DNA from: Deltaproteobacteria bacterium
Lineage (GTDB): Bacteria; Desulfobacterota; GWC2-55-46
Direction: 5' to 3'
Length of the DNA: 40,855 nt
NCBI GenBank assembly: GCA_016219115.1
Contig: JACRCH010000126.1
Coordinates: 1 to 40,855, forward strand
Within the stretch, counting starts at the first letter, position 1. Every line of letters begins with the position of its first letter. The notes under the pieces are model-generated. The model was not told the DNA's origin, did not search any database, and was given only the letters and a program-made list of their open reading frames with translations. Positions 14,591 to 22,749 of this stretch are shown one piece after another. Both the position numbers and the translations under genes were made by a program.

Positions 14591-15703
14591 TTGGAAGATA
14601 CTGGAAAAAGGGTATTGAGAAAAGGGTTCACTACCGGGACCTCGGCGGCCGCCGGGGCGAAGGCCGCGGCGGCCGCCCTGTTCGGATCGCTTGCCGGAAG
14701 ACCGTACGCTAAAACCTCCAAAGTCTCCGTTACTCTCCCGCGCGGCGGCTCCCTCGATGTGCCGGTAGAACTGGTCGAGGCGGCCGGTAAAACGGCGAGG
14801 GCCACGGTCATAAAAGACGCCGGGGACGACCCGGATGTGACCAACGGGGCCGAGTTCGTGACCGAGGTGGAGTTTGTGCGGGAAAACGGGAAGAGATCGA
14901 GGGTCATAATAAAAGGCGGTGAAGGCGTCGGCGTGGTTACAAGACCTGGGCTCAAGACCCCCGTTGGAAGGCCCGCCATAAACCCCGTACCACTCAGGAT
15001 GATAAGGGCTTCGGTACTTGAGGCGGCAAAGGCCGCTTCATTAAACGCAACGGTCGTGGTCACCGTTACGGTACCGAAAGGCAGGCAGCTCGCTGAGAAG
15101 ACGATGAACCAGAGGCTCGGCATCGTCGGCGGGATCTCGATACTCGGAACGACGGGCATCGTCGAGCCGATGTCGCTGGCCGCTTACAGGCACTCCATAA
15201 GCTGCGGGACGGATGTGGCCCTGGCGGGCGGCCTCAATGAAGTCGTCTTCTCGACCGGCAGGTCGAGCGAGAAGGTCGTTGAAAAAAGACTAAAGCTCCC
15301 GGTCATCGCCTATATCCTCACCGGAGACCACATGGGGTACGCTCTGAAGGACGCGAAGGGGAGAAAGGGGCTTAGAAAGGTAACCGTAGCCGGACAGTTC
15401 GGCAAATTCACGAAGCTCGCGGCCGGGCATTTCGAGACCCACTGCACGGAATCGAGCGTTGAGTTCGAGTTCCTCGCCGGGTTATGCAAAAAGCGCGGGG
15501 CCGGAGACGATCTCGTAAAAAGGGTATTGTCGGCGAATACCGCGAGGGAAGTATTCTTTATTCTGAAAGAGAAAGGCTTCGATAATATTTTAAAGACGGT
15601 AACAGACATGGTAAGGAAGAATTCGGAGGCTATAGTCGGAGAAGGGACAGAGGTCAAGGCCATACTCGTGGGGTACGATAACGACATCGCAAGCGTCTCT
15701 TAG
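14591..15703 (+). CDS. cbiD: CbiD cobalt-precorrin-5B C1-methyltransferase
   Basis: CbiD adds the C1 methyl group to cobalt-precorrin-5B, using S-adenosylmethionine. The 370-residue product has the N-terminal LRKGFTTGTSAAAGAKAA, the central GGEGVGVVTRPGL segment and RLGIVGGISILGTTGIV (about 175-191), all diagnostic of the family. The conserved Cys of the N-terminal TTGxCA motif is Ser here. No ATG or GTG is available near the start; a TTG at 14591 or 14615 must be used, since an in-frame TAG lies at 14564. The gene stands between two directly repeated R3 elements, about 30 bases after one and with the next beginning about 20 bases after its stop. Confidence 0.93.
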   Translation: MEDTGKRVLRKGFTTGTSAAAGAKAAAAALFGSLAGRPYAKTSKVSVTLPRGGSLDVPVELVEAAGKTARATVIKDAGDDPDVTNGAEFVTEVEFVRENGKRSRVIIKGGEGVGVVTRPGLKTPVGRPAINPVPLRMIRASVLEAAKAASLNATVVVTVTVPKGRQLAEKTMNQRLGIVGGISILGTTGIVEPMSLAAYRHSISCGTDVALAGGLNEVVFSTGRSSEKVVEKRLKLPVIAYILTGDHMGYALKDAKGRKGLRKVTVAGQFGKFTKLAAGHFETHCTESSVEFEFLAGLCKKRGAGDDLVKRVLSANTAREVFFILKEKGFDNILKTVTDMVRKNSEAIVGEGTEVKAILVGYDNDIASVS

Positions 15704-15721
15704 CATTCCGTTGAAGAACGG

Positions 15722-15905
15722 CCCGGCCCGCCCGCCGGGCGGGTCCCCGGCAATCCATGGACGCAAAGCCCACCGGGTGAGCGCCGGCTCACGAAGTGAT
15801 AAGGCGAGCCGTATGAATGAAAGTTTCCTTGCCAGAGACATACCCCCGCATGGTCGTAGTTGAAAAAGCCATGGAGGGACTTTTTCAACATCCTGTCAGG
15901 CGGAT
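15722..15905. repeat. Dispersed repeat family R3, copy c (long)
   Basis: This is the longest copy. Its left part (about 15729-15835) aligns with copy a, including 'ggctcacgaagtgataaggcgag' broken only by small changes. Its right part (about 15800-15900) aligns with copy b, including a 9-bp stem TTGAAAAAG / CTTTTTCAA (15860-15888) followed by CATCCTG. It fills the space between cbiD and cbiET and ends only about 10-15 bases before the cbiET start codon. Confidence 0.85.
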
Positions 15906-15912
15906 ATACATT

Positions 15913-17142
15913 ATGATACATGTGATAGGCATTGGGGTCGGCGGAAGAAGAAGCTTGAACGGGGCCGCGCTTGATATTATCGGCAAGGCCGGTCTCCTGG
16001 TCGGCGGCAGGAGGCACCTCGACGAGTTCCCGGAGTCAAAAGCGAAAAAGGCGGCCGTGACAGGCAGCCTTGAGGATGTCACCCGTTCCATAAGGGAGCA
16101 TGCCGTAAAGGGCGGGAAGGGCGGCGTGGCGGTGCTCGCCACCGGAGACCCGCTCCTCTACGGCATAGCCGGATACATCATCAGGAAGTTCGGCAAAGGC
16201 CGGGTCAACATAATCCCCAATGTAAGCACCGTACAGGAGGCCTTCGCCAGGATCAAGGAGAGCTCCAACGGGGTAAAGGTGGTAAGCGCGCACGGTCGGG
16301 AGGCGGACTTCCAGTCGCTTGCGTCGGATATCCTCAACAACGACAGGGTCGCGATATTCACCGACCCCGGCAACTCCCCGGCCAGGATCGCCAAAGAGCT
16401 ACTTGCAAGGGGGGTTGGCGACAGAAAGGCCTATGTCTGCGAGTCGCTCGGTACGGATAAAGAGAAGGTCATAAGGGGGACGCTAAAGGCCTTATCCTCG
16501 AAAAAGGCCTTTGCCCCCCTGAATATCCTCATCCTTATAAAAGATAAGAAAGAGGGAGGCAGGGGCCGCTTGAAGCTCGGGGTCCCGGACGAGATGTTCT
16601 CGCACTCTTCAGGGATGATCACCAAGGAGGAGCTTAGAGTCGTGTCGCTCTCCAAGCTCGAGCTCGACAAAGAGAGCATCGTATGGGACATAGGCGCCTG
16701 CTCGGGGTCTGTTGCCATAGAGGCCGCGCTGATAGCCTCATCCGGAAAGACCTGGGCGATAGAGAAGGATAAAAAGAGGGTCTCGGACATCAGGAAGAAC
16801 AAAAAGAGGTTTAACGCCGCGAACCTTGAGATAATATCGGGTGAGGCCCCGGGATGCCTCACAAAAGAGATGTCCTCGCCGGACGCCGTCTTTGTCGGCG
16901 GAGGCGGCAAGGGGGTCGTGGAGATTCTACGCGCCGTCTCGAAGAGGGTCAAAAAGGGCGGCAGGGTCGTGGTAAACGCCGTGACGATGGAAACGGCCGG
17001 GGCCGCGTTAGATTTTTTCAAAAGGAGCGGGTGGGAAAAAGAGATGGTATTGATAAGCTTATCGAAGGCCAAGGACCTCTGCGGGCTCAATATGCTGGTG
17101 GCCAATAACCCGGTCTTTATCATAAAAGGTGTGAGGCCTTGA
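15913..17142 (+). CDS. cbiET: CbiE-CbiT fusion (CobL type): cobalt-precorrin-7 C5-methyltransferase / precorrin-6B C15-methyltransferase, decarboxylating
   Basis: The 409-residue protein joins two enzymes. Residues 1-205 are a tetrapyrrole methylase domain (CbiE), starting MIHVIGIGVGG and containing LATGDPLLYGI. Residues about 215-409 are a Rossmann methyltransferase (CbiT) with the S-adenosylmethionine motif VWDIGACSGSVAIEAA and the acidic AIEKD. Together they methylate C5 and C15 and remove the acetate carboxyl on C12. A longer frame begins at 15817, but that part is the R3 repeat; the ATG at 15913 follows AGGCGG by about 8 bases. The stop overlaps the next start (TTGA). Confidence 0.94.
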   Translation: MIHVIGIGVGGRRSLNGAALDIIGKAGLLVGGRRHLDEFPESKAKKAAVTGSLEDVTRSIREHAVKGGKGGVAVLATGDPLLYGIAGYIIRKFGKGRVNIIPNVSTVQEAFARIKESSNGVKVVSAHGREADFQSLASDILNNDRVAIFTDPGNSPARIAKELLARGVGDRKAYVCESLGTDKEKVIRGTLKALSSKKAFAPLNILILIKDKKEGGRGRLKLGVPDEMFSHSSGMITKEELRVVSLSKLELDKESIVWDIGACSGSVAIEAALIASSGKTWAIEKDKKRVSDIRKNKKRFNAANLEIISGEAPGCLTKEMSSPDAVFVGGGGKGVVEILRAVSKRVKKGGRVVVNAVTMETAGAALDFFKRSGWEKEMVLISLSKAKDLCGLNMLVANNPVFIIKGVRP

Positions 17143-17864
17143 AGGCCTTTGGGACTTTCTACGGGGTCGGGGTCGGCCCGGGAGACCCGGAGCTTCTAAC
17201 GCTCAAGGCGATAAACGTATTGAAGGGCGCCCAAGTCATAGCGGTGCCCAGGTCTTCGGACTCTTCATCCGACGGGTTGAGCCAGGCGCTCCGGATAGCG
17301 GAAAAGGCCGTAGACCTCAAAGGCAAAGAGATGATGGAGCTTCTCTTCCCGATGACAAAGGACAGGGAGTCATTGAAGTCCGCGAGAAAAGAGGCGGCGG
17401 CCAAAGTCGCCGGAGCCCTCAAGGCGGGTAAATCAGTCGCCTTCATAACCCTGGGCGACCCGATGTTGTATTCTACCTTCAGCTACCTTGTCCCGCTCGT
17501 CAGGGAGGTCGCGCCCGAAGCCCCGGTCAAGGTAGTGCCCGGAATAACCTCTTACGGCGCGGCCGTCTCCGCCGCCGTGGTGCCGCTGGCGGAATCGGAC
17601 GAGAAGGTCATAATCATACCTGCGGCGTACGACATCGACGAGGTGAAGGGGCTGCTTAAGTCCTTCGACACCGTAGTACTTATGAAGGTCAACAGGATAT
17701 TCGACAGCCTTTTGGACGCTCTCGTTTCCATGGGGCTTGACGGGAGCGCGATCCTTGTTTCGAGGGTCGGCTGGCCTGAAGAAAAGATAGTCACCGACAT
17801 AAAAAGCCTCAGGGGCGGCAAGCTCGATTACTTCTCGACCGTCATAGTCAAAAAGGGGATATGA
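17139..17864 (+). CDS. cbiL: CbiL cobalt-factor II C20-methyltransferase
   Basis: This 241-residue tetrapyrrole methylase adds the C20 methyl group to cobalt-factor II, an early step of the cobalt-first route. The N-terminal GTFYGVGVGPGDPELLTLKA carries the glycine-rich cofactor loop, and FITLGDPMLYSTFSYL the second conserved loop. The segment VVPGITSYGAAVSAA is typical of CbiL/CobI. The start codon is TTG at 17139, overlapping the cbiET stop as TTGA; a normal start is not available in this position, so translation is probably coupled. It overlaps cbiF by four bases (ATGA). Confidence 0.93.
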   Translation: MKAFGTFYGVGVGPGDPELLTLKAINVLKGAQVIAVPRSSDSSSDGLSQALRIAEKAVDLKGKEMMELLFPMTKDRESLKSARKEAAAKVAGALKAGKSVAFITLGDPMLYSTFSYLVPLVREVAPEAPVKVVPGITSYGAAVSAAVVPLAESDEKVIIIPAAYDIDEVKGLLKSFDTVVLMKVNRIFDSLLDALVSMGLDGSAILVSRVGWPEEKIVTDIKSLRGGKLDYFSTVIVKKGI

Positions 17865-18646
17865 AGGGTATGGCAGACAATGTCGCTTCAACCGTCAGCT
17901 TCGTCGGCTCGGGCCCAGGGGACCCGGAGCTTATAACGGTCAAGGGGATGAGGCTTCTGGAGAAGGCCGACGTGGTGGTGTACGCCGGCTCCCTCGTAAA
18001 AGAGAAGGTGCTGAAGTACTGCCGCGAAGGTATAGAGATACACAACAGCGCGTCGATGAACCTGGACGAGATAATGTCCGTGATGGTCAAGGCCGCAAAA
18101 GAGGGCAAGGCCGTCGTGAGGCTCCATACAGGCGACCCGTCGCTCTACGGGGCCTTGAGGGAGCAGACCGATCTCCTCGACAGGGAAGGGATCCCCTTCG
18201 AGGTCGTCCCCGGGGTCTCGTCGGCCTTCGCCTCGGCGGCGGCATTAAAGAAGGAGCTTACGATGCCCGGGGTGACCCAGACCGTGATATTCACGAGGCT
18301 TGAGGGTAGGACCGCGGTGCCCGAGAGCGAACGGCTCTCGGCCCTGGCCGCGCATAACGCAACAATATGCGTCTTTTTGAGCTCGTCGATGATAGACAGG
18401 GTCGTTGCGGAGCTTAAAGCAGGATACCCCTCCGACACGCCCGCGGCGGTCGTCTACAGGGCTACATGGGAGGACGAGAAAAAGGTCACCGGGACGCTTG
18501 AGGACATCGCCGTGAAGGTAAAAGCCGCCGGCATAACGAGACACGCGCTCATAATAGTCGGAAGGGCTATAGGGGGAGCGGACGCTTCGGGCAAGGCCTC
18601 TATGCTCTATGACAGGGATTTCAAGCACGGCTACAGGAACACATGA
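17861..18646 (+). CDS. cbiF: CbiF cobalt-precorrin-4 C11-methyltransferase
   Basis: This 261-residue tetrapyrrole methylase adds the C11 methyl group to cobalt-precorrin-4. It shows the family's GSGPGDPELITVKGMRLLEKADVV opening (broken here by family convention after the Asp-Pro), VYAGSLV, LHTGDPSLYGAL and VVPGVSSAFASAAAL. The closing VGRA motif is present. ATGA overlaps link it to both cbiL before it and the VanZ-family gene after it. An internal ATG at 17870 is a possible alternative start. It looks full length. Confidence 0.94.
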   Translation: MKGMADNVASTVSFVGSGPGDPELITVKGMRLLEKADVVVYAGSLVKEKVLKYCREGIEIHNSASMNLDEIMSVMVKAAKEGKAVVRLHTGDPSLYGALREQTDLLDREGIPFEVVPGVSSAFASAAALKKELTMPGVTQTVIFTRLEGRTAVPESERLSALAAHNATICVFLSSSMIDRVVAELKAGYPSDTPAAVVYRATWEDEKKVTGTLEDIAVKVKAAGITRHALIIVGRAIGGADASGKASMLYDRDFKHGYRNT

Positions 18647-19014
18647 GAAGGATTTTTCTGAACTGGGCCCCGTTTGCCCTTTATACCGCTCTTATAGTAT
18701 ATCTGTCTCTTACGCCGCACCTTCCGGAAGGCCCAAGAATATACCAGATAGACAAGCTCTATCATTTCATGGCGTACGCGATAATGGGGCTTCTGCTCGC
18801 CAGGGCCGTCGCAACAGGGCCTGCCCTCAAGACAAGGACGGGGGCTGTGGTGCTTATAACGGCTCTCGCCGGATTTTTATTCGGGGCGCTGATGGAGATA
18901 GGGCAGATGTTCGTCCCCGAAAGGACCGCCGAGGCGCTCGACGCTTTAGCCAACGGGGCCGGGGCGTTTGTCGGGGCCGTTGTTTACGGGCGGTTCATCC
19001 ACAAAAAAGACTGA
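18643..19014 (+). CDS. VanZ-family membrane protein inside the corrin operon
   Basis: The 123-residue protein has four hydrophobic segments (about 8-25, 41-58, 67-86 and 99-117). The pattern LSLTPHLPEGP, IDKLYHFMAYAIMG and GALMEIGQMFVPERTAEALDALANGAGA is the VanZ-like family, including the conserved D-K-x-x-H and R-x-x-x-x-D-x-x-A-N motifs. Family members occur in many bacteria; the first was named for low-level teicoplanin resistance, but the biochemical function is unknown. Its start overlaps the cbiF stop (ATGA) and the creatininase-family gene begins 14 bases after its stop, so it is co-translated with corrin enzymes. What it would do there is not known. Confidence 0.85.
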   Translation: MRRIFLNWAPFALYTALIVYLSLTPHLPEGPRIYQIDKLYHFMAYAIMGLLLARAVATGPALKTRTGAVVLITALAGFLFGALMEIGQMFVPERTAEALDALANGAGAFVGAVVYGRFIHKKD

Positions 19015-19028
19015 CAGGAGGCCGTGCC

Positions 19029-19745
19029 ATGCTGATAGGCGAAGTCACGATGAAGGAGTTCGAAAAGAGCCTTAAGAAGTCAAGGACGCTTATCATTCCG
19101 TTCGGCACGGTCGAGGCGCACGGGGCGCACCTGCCTTTGAATACCGACACCCTCATAATAAGGGAGGTGGTAAGGAAGGCCGCCGATAAGACAGGCGTGT
19201 ACATGGCCCCGCCCGTTCAGTACGGCGTATGCACTTCAACGGGGCAGCACCCCGGCACCATCGGCATAACCGCCGAGACCTTAAGAAGACTTGCGACCGA
19301 TATCGTAAGGGACGCTTACAAAAAGGGTTTGAGGAACTTCATCCTCATCTCGGGACACGGCGGAAGCCTCCATGTCTCGGCGATGAAAGAGTCTGCCGAG
19401 GCTTTGAAGGAAGAGCTCGACGGTATCAAGATAGCGGCGCTTTCCATCTACGAGATCCTCGGCAAAGAGGCCGATGAGATCGCGGAGACGAAAAACGACT
19501 CGCACGCCGGAGAGATCGAGACCTCGCTGGTGCTGCACCTCGCCCCGAGGCTCGTCAAGGGCACTTCGAAAGAGGAGTACCCGGCGCTCCCGAAGCCCGT
19601 GGTGGTAAAGGACAAGGTCAGGTACTGGCCCGGGGCCGTCTGGGGAGACCCCGGGAAGGCTACCGTTGAGAAGGGCGAGCGGATGTTCAATATCATGGTG
19701 GAAAGCGTCTGCAATCTCGTAAAGAAACTCGACAGGGTCGGATAA
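19029..19745 (+). CDS. Creatininase-family amidohydrolase inside the corrin operon
   Basis: The 238-residue product has the metal-binding pattern of creatininase-family enzymes: Glu29, His31 and Asp40 in GTVEAHGAHLPLNTDT, the ISGHGGS loop with another His, and HAGEIETS with the last Glu. The family contains creatininase, formamidopyrimidine deformylases and the mycofactocin protease MftE, all metal-dependent hydrolases of amide or peptide bonds. It lies between the VanZ gene (14 bases) and cbiG (6 bases), so it is in the corrin operon. No cobalamin step is known to need it; a role on a corrin amide, lactone or precursor is only a guess. A GGAGG lies 7 bases before the ATG. Confidence 0.87.
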   Translation: MLIGEVTMKEFEKSLKKSRTLIIPFGTVEAHGAHLPLNTDTLIIREVVRKAADKTGVYMAPPVQYGVCTSTGQHPGTIGITAETLRRLATDIVRDAYKKGLRNFILISGHGGSLHVSAMKESAEALKEELDGIKIAALSIYEILGKEADEIAETKNDSHAGEIETSLVLHLAPRLVKGTSKEEYPALPKPVVVKDKVRYWPGAVWGDPGKATVEKGERMFNIMVESVCNLVKKLDRVG

Positions 19746-19751
19746 CGACCG

Positions 19752-20828
19752 ATGAGCGCCACTGAGACGATATCTTTATTCCCTGTGACCGAAAACGGCT
19801 ACAGCCTCGCCCTCAAGCTCAAAAAGAAGCTTGTCGGCGTGACGGTCTTCAAGCCCCGCGAACTCAGGGGCGGCAGCCTCTTCGGCAAAGTGAAGGAGGC
19901 CTTCAGGACTTCGGACGCGCTTGTCTTCGTATGCGCCTCGGGGATCGCGGTCAGGGCCATAGCGCCGCTTCTTAAAGGCAAGCACATTGACCCTGCCGTC
20001 ATCGTGATGGATGAGAAGGGAGGGTTCGTCATAAGTCTTCTTTCCGGGCACCTCGGAGGGGCCAACAGGCTCGCCGGAAAGATAGCCTCCCTTATCGGAG
20101 CCGCCCCTGTCATTACCACGGCGACGGATGTCATGGGCCTGCCGTGCGTTGAGGATATCGTCGAGAGGTTTTCGTTTTCGATAGAGGATGTAAAAAAGAT
20201 AAAGGTCGTAAACTCCGCGATAGTCAAAAGAACCGGTGCAGCCGGGGGCGCCGCGGTGCTCGTCGTCGATGAAGACCCGGGAAGGTTGGCGGCCGTTAAA
20301 AAGGCGTTCGGCAAAACCCAGGTCTTCAGCTTCAAAAAAAGACTGCCTGAGGACTTCAAAGACTTCAGGGCGTGTGTCCTGATAACCTCTTTGGCCGGTA
20401 AAAAAAACGCTGCTTCCGGCAAGATTATGGCGCTTCGCCCGAAGGAGTTTGTGGCCGGTGTCGGGTGCAGGCGGGGCGTAAGGGCGGGCGAAGTCGAAGA
20501 GGCGTTCAACGAGGCGTTGAAGAAGGCCGGTGTTTCCCCCCTGTCCGTAAGGAACCTCGCCACTATCGACATAAAAAAAGACGAGAAGGGGCTCTTGCTC
20601 TTCGCCAAAAGGGCGGGGCTTTCCATCGAGTTCTTCAGCTCCTCGGAGCTTAACGGGATAAAGAGGCTTCCATCAGGCTCTTCACGGGTGGTCAGGGAAA
20701 AAACGGGGGCCGGCGGGGTTTGTGAACCGGCGGCGCTACTCTCTTCGGGGGCAAAGAGGATATGGTTGAAAAAGATAAAGACGGAAAGGGTCACGGTGGC
20801 CCTGGCCAGGGCGCCGTTTACGTTGTAG
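19752..20828 (+). CDS. cbiG: CbiG cobalt-precorrin-5A hydrolase
   Basis: CbiG opens the ring-A delta-lactone of cobalt-precorrin-5A and releases acetaldehyde, the step before CbiD. The 358-residue protein has an N-terminal domain with FVCASGIAVRAIAPLL and ISLLSGHLGGANRLA, the family signatures, a middle linker region, and a C-terminal CbiG_C domain beginning VAGVGCRRG (about residue 236) and including LATIDIKKDE. It follows the creatininase-family gene by 6 bases. Its 3' end overlaps the cbiH reading frame by 67 bases. All expected parts seem present. Confidence 0.93.
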   Translation: MSATETISLFPVTENGYSLALKLKKKLVGVTVFKPRELRGGSLFGKVKEAFRTSDALVFVCASGIAVRAIAPLLKGKHIDPAVIVMDEKGGFVISLLSGHLGGANRLAGKIASLIGAAPVITTATDVMGLPCVEDIVERFSFSIEDVKKIKVVNSAIVKRTGAAGGAAVLVVDEDPGRLAAVKKAFGKTQVFSFKKRLPEDFKDFRACVLITSLAGKKNAASGKIMALRPKEFVAGVGCRRGVRAGEVEEAFNEALKKAGVSPLSVRNLATIDIKKDEKGLLLFAKRAGLSIEFFSSSELNGIKRLPSGSSRVVREKTGAGGVCEPAALLSSGAKRIWLKKIKTERVTVALARAPFTL

Positions 20829-21547
20829 GCATCGGGCCGGGGGCCCTTGAGCACCTGACCGAGAGGGCGAAGTGCGCCATAAAGGAGTCCGACCTTATCG
20901 TAGGCTACACAAGATACGTCGGCCTCATAGAGCCGCTCATAAAAGGCAAAGAGGTCTTCACGAACGGCATGACCTTCGAGGTCGAGAGGTGCCGTAAGGC
21001 CCTTGAGCACGCCAGCGGCGGTAAAACGGTTTCGGTCATCTCCTCGGGGGATTCGGGCATCTACGGCATGGCCGGGCTTATACTTCAGCTCTCCGCCAGG
21101 GAAGGTTTCAGGGTGAAGATAGAGGTGGTGCCCGGCATCCCCGCCTTCGTCAGCGCGGCGTCCATTCTCGGGGCCCCGCTCATGCACGACTTCGCCTCCA
21201 TATCCCTTTCGGACCTCCTGACCGACCGGGAGAAGATAGAAGAGAGGGTCGAGATGGCGGCAAAGGCGGATTTCGTCATCGTGTTATATAACCCCAAGAG
21301 CTCCAAGAGGGTCGAGGGGCTCGGTAAAGCGATAGATATCGTCAGACGCTACAGGGATAGCTCCACCCCGCTCGGTCTGGTGAGGAACGCCGCGCGGGAG
21401 GGCGAGGAGGCTGTCCTGACGACCCTCGGCGGGATAGACGGCTACTACGACAAGGTCGATATGCTCTCGATAATCATAATAGGCAACTCGACGACATTTA
21501 AGGCTGAAGAAAGGATGGTTACGCCGAGGGGATACAGGGATATATAG
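20762..21547 (+). CDS. cbiH: CbiH cobalt-factor III C17-methyltransferase (ring-contracting)
   Basis: CbiH methylates C17 and contracts the macrocycle, giving the ring-A lactone that CbiG opens. The 261-residue protein has VYVVGIGPGALEHLTERA after a hydrophilic lead of about 17 residues, then the SSGDSGIYGMAG loop and VVPGIPAFVSAASILGAPLMHDF, typical of CbiH/CobJ. The ATG at 20762 is preceded by AGAGG. No later start codon lies before the conserved beta strand, so the 67-base overlap with cbiG seems real. The two genes encode consecutive steps. Spacing to deoB is 20 bases. Confidence 0.93.
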   Translation: MVEKDKDGKGHGGPGQGAVYVVGIGPGALEHLTERAKCAIKESDLIVGYTRYVGLIEPLIKGKEVFTNGMTFEVERCRKALEHASGGKTVSVISSGDSGIYGMAGLILQLSAREGFRVKIEVVPGIPAFVSAASILGAPLMHDFASISLSDLLTDREKIEERVEMAAKADFVIVLYNPKSSKRVEGLGKAIDIVRRYRDSSTPLGLVRNAAREGEEAVLTTLGGIDGYYDKVDMLSIIIIGNSTTFKAEERMVTPRGYRDI

Positions 21548-21567
21548 CAGGTCCTCTCTTTGAGATT

Positions 21568-22749
21568 ATGAACAGTGGAATAAAAAGGGCGATAATAATA
21601 GTCTTCGACAGCCTCGGCATCGGTGAACTCCCTGACGCAGCGGAGTATAACGATGCCGGGAGCGACACGCTTGATCACCTTGTCAGGCAGTGCGGCGGGA
21701 TAGATATCCCCAACCTCAGGTCTTTCGGCATAGGCAATATCGAGGGGGTGGATTCTATCGAAAGGCGCCCCGCCCCGATAGCCTCATACGGGCGGATGGC
21801 CGAGGCCTCCAAGGGAAAGGACACCGCCACGGGCCACTGGGAGATGGCCGGGATAATACTCGATAAACCCTTCCCCACCTACCCCGGCGGTTTCCCCCCG
21901 GAGATACTCAAAAGGTTCGAAAGAGAGACCGGTTACGGAGTGCTCGGAGGCTCTCCCGCATCCGGAACAGAGATAATCAAAGAGTTCGGGGAGGAGCATT
22001 TAAAGACAAAAAAACTCATAGTCTACACATCCGCCGACAGCGTCTTCCAGATAGCCGCCCACGAGGATGTCATTGCTTTGGAGGAGCTCTACAGGGTCTG
22101 CGGGGTCGCCAGGGAGTTTCTCTACGAATACAACATCGGCAGGGTCATAGCAAGGCCCTTTAGAGGCAGGCCCGGCGGCTTTATGAGGACGGAGCACAGG
22201 AAGGACTGGGCGATAGAGCCCCCCGGGACTACCGTGCTTGAGAGGATAAAGGAGAAGGGGCTCCCTGTAGTCGGGGTCGGCAAGATAGGCGACATATTCG
22301 TCCATAAGGGGCTGACCGAAGAGGTCCATACAAAAAGCGACAGCGACGGCATTGATAAGACCCTGGAGGCCCTCAGGCGGGTGCGAGAGGGGCTGATATT
22401 CACAAATCTCGTTGATTTCGACACCTTGTACGGACACCGTAACGACCCTGCCGGGTACGCCGCGGCCCTTGAGAGGGCCGACAAGAGGATACCGGAGATT
22501 AAAGACTTGCTTAAAGAAGACGATATATTGTTCATAACAGGGGACCACGGGTGCGACCCGACTACCCCCTCGACGGACCATTCGAGGGAGTATGTGCCGC
22601 TGCTCGTATACGGTAAAAGGATAAAGGGCGGGGTAGACCTCGGCACCAGAAAGACATTCGCCGACCTTGGCCAGACCCTTTCCGAGATATTCGGGGTGGA
22701 GCGTATACCCGGCGCTCTCTCTTTCCTCGAAGACATTCTAACTGCTTGA
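21568..22749 (+). CDS. deoB: DeoB phosphopentomutase
   Basis: DeoB interconverts ribose-1-phosphate and ribose-5-phosphate (and the deoxy forms) in nucleoside salvage. The 393-residue alkaline-phosphatase-fold enzyme has the metal site FDSLGIGELPDA at the N-terminus, the phosphorylated Thr region GKDTATGHWEMAG (about 84-96), and metal motifs GDHGCDPTTPSTDHSREYVP near the C-terminus (the last split across two loops). It begins 20 bases after cbiH with no terminator, so it may share the corrin transcript. Its role there could be to supply ribose phosphate for the lower nucleotide loop, but that is only an idea. The ribosome-binding site is weak. Confidence 0.93.
   Translation: MNSGIKRAIIIVFDSLGIGELPDAAEYNDAGSDTLDHLVRQCGGIDIPNLRSFGIGNIEGVDSIERRPAPIASYGRMAEASKGKDTATGHWEMAGIILDKPFPTYPGGFPPEILKRFERETGYGVLGGSPASGTEIIKEFGEEHLKTKKLIVYTSADSVFQIAAHEDVIALEELYRVCGVAREFLYEYNIGRVIARPFRGRPGGFMRTEHRKDWAIEPPGTTVLERIKEKGLPVVGVGKIGDIFVHKGLTEEVHTKSDSDGIDKTLEALRRVREGLIFTNLVDFDTLYGHRNDPAGYAAALERADKRIPEIKDLLKEDDILFITGDHGCDPTTPSTDHSREYVPLLVYGKRIKGGVDLGTRKTFADLGQTLSEIFGVERIPGALSFLEDILTA

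Noticed and set aside
19799-21187. A 462-codon open frame on the minus strand opposite cbiG and cbiH
   Set aside because: The plus-strand frames encode clear CbiG and CbiH; the opposite frame has no family features and arises from GC-rich codon bias.
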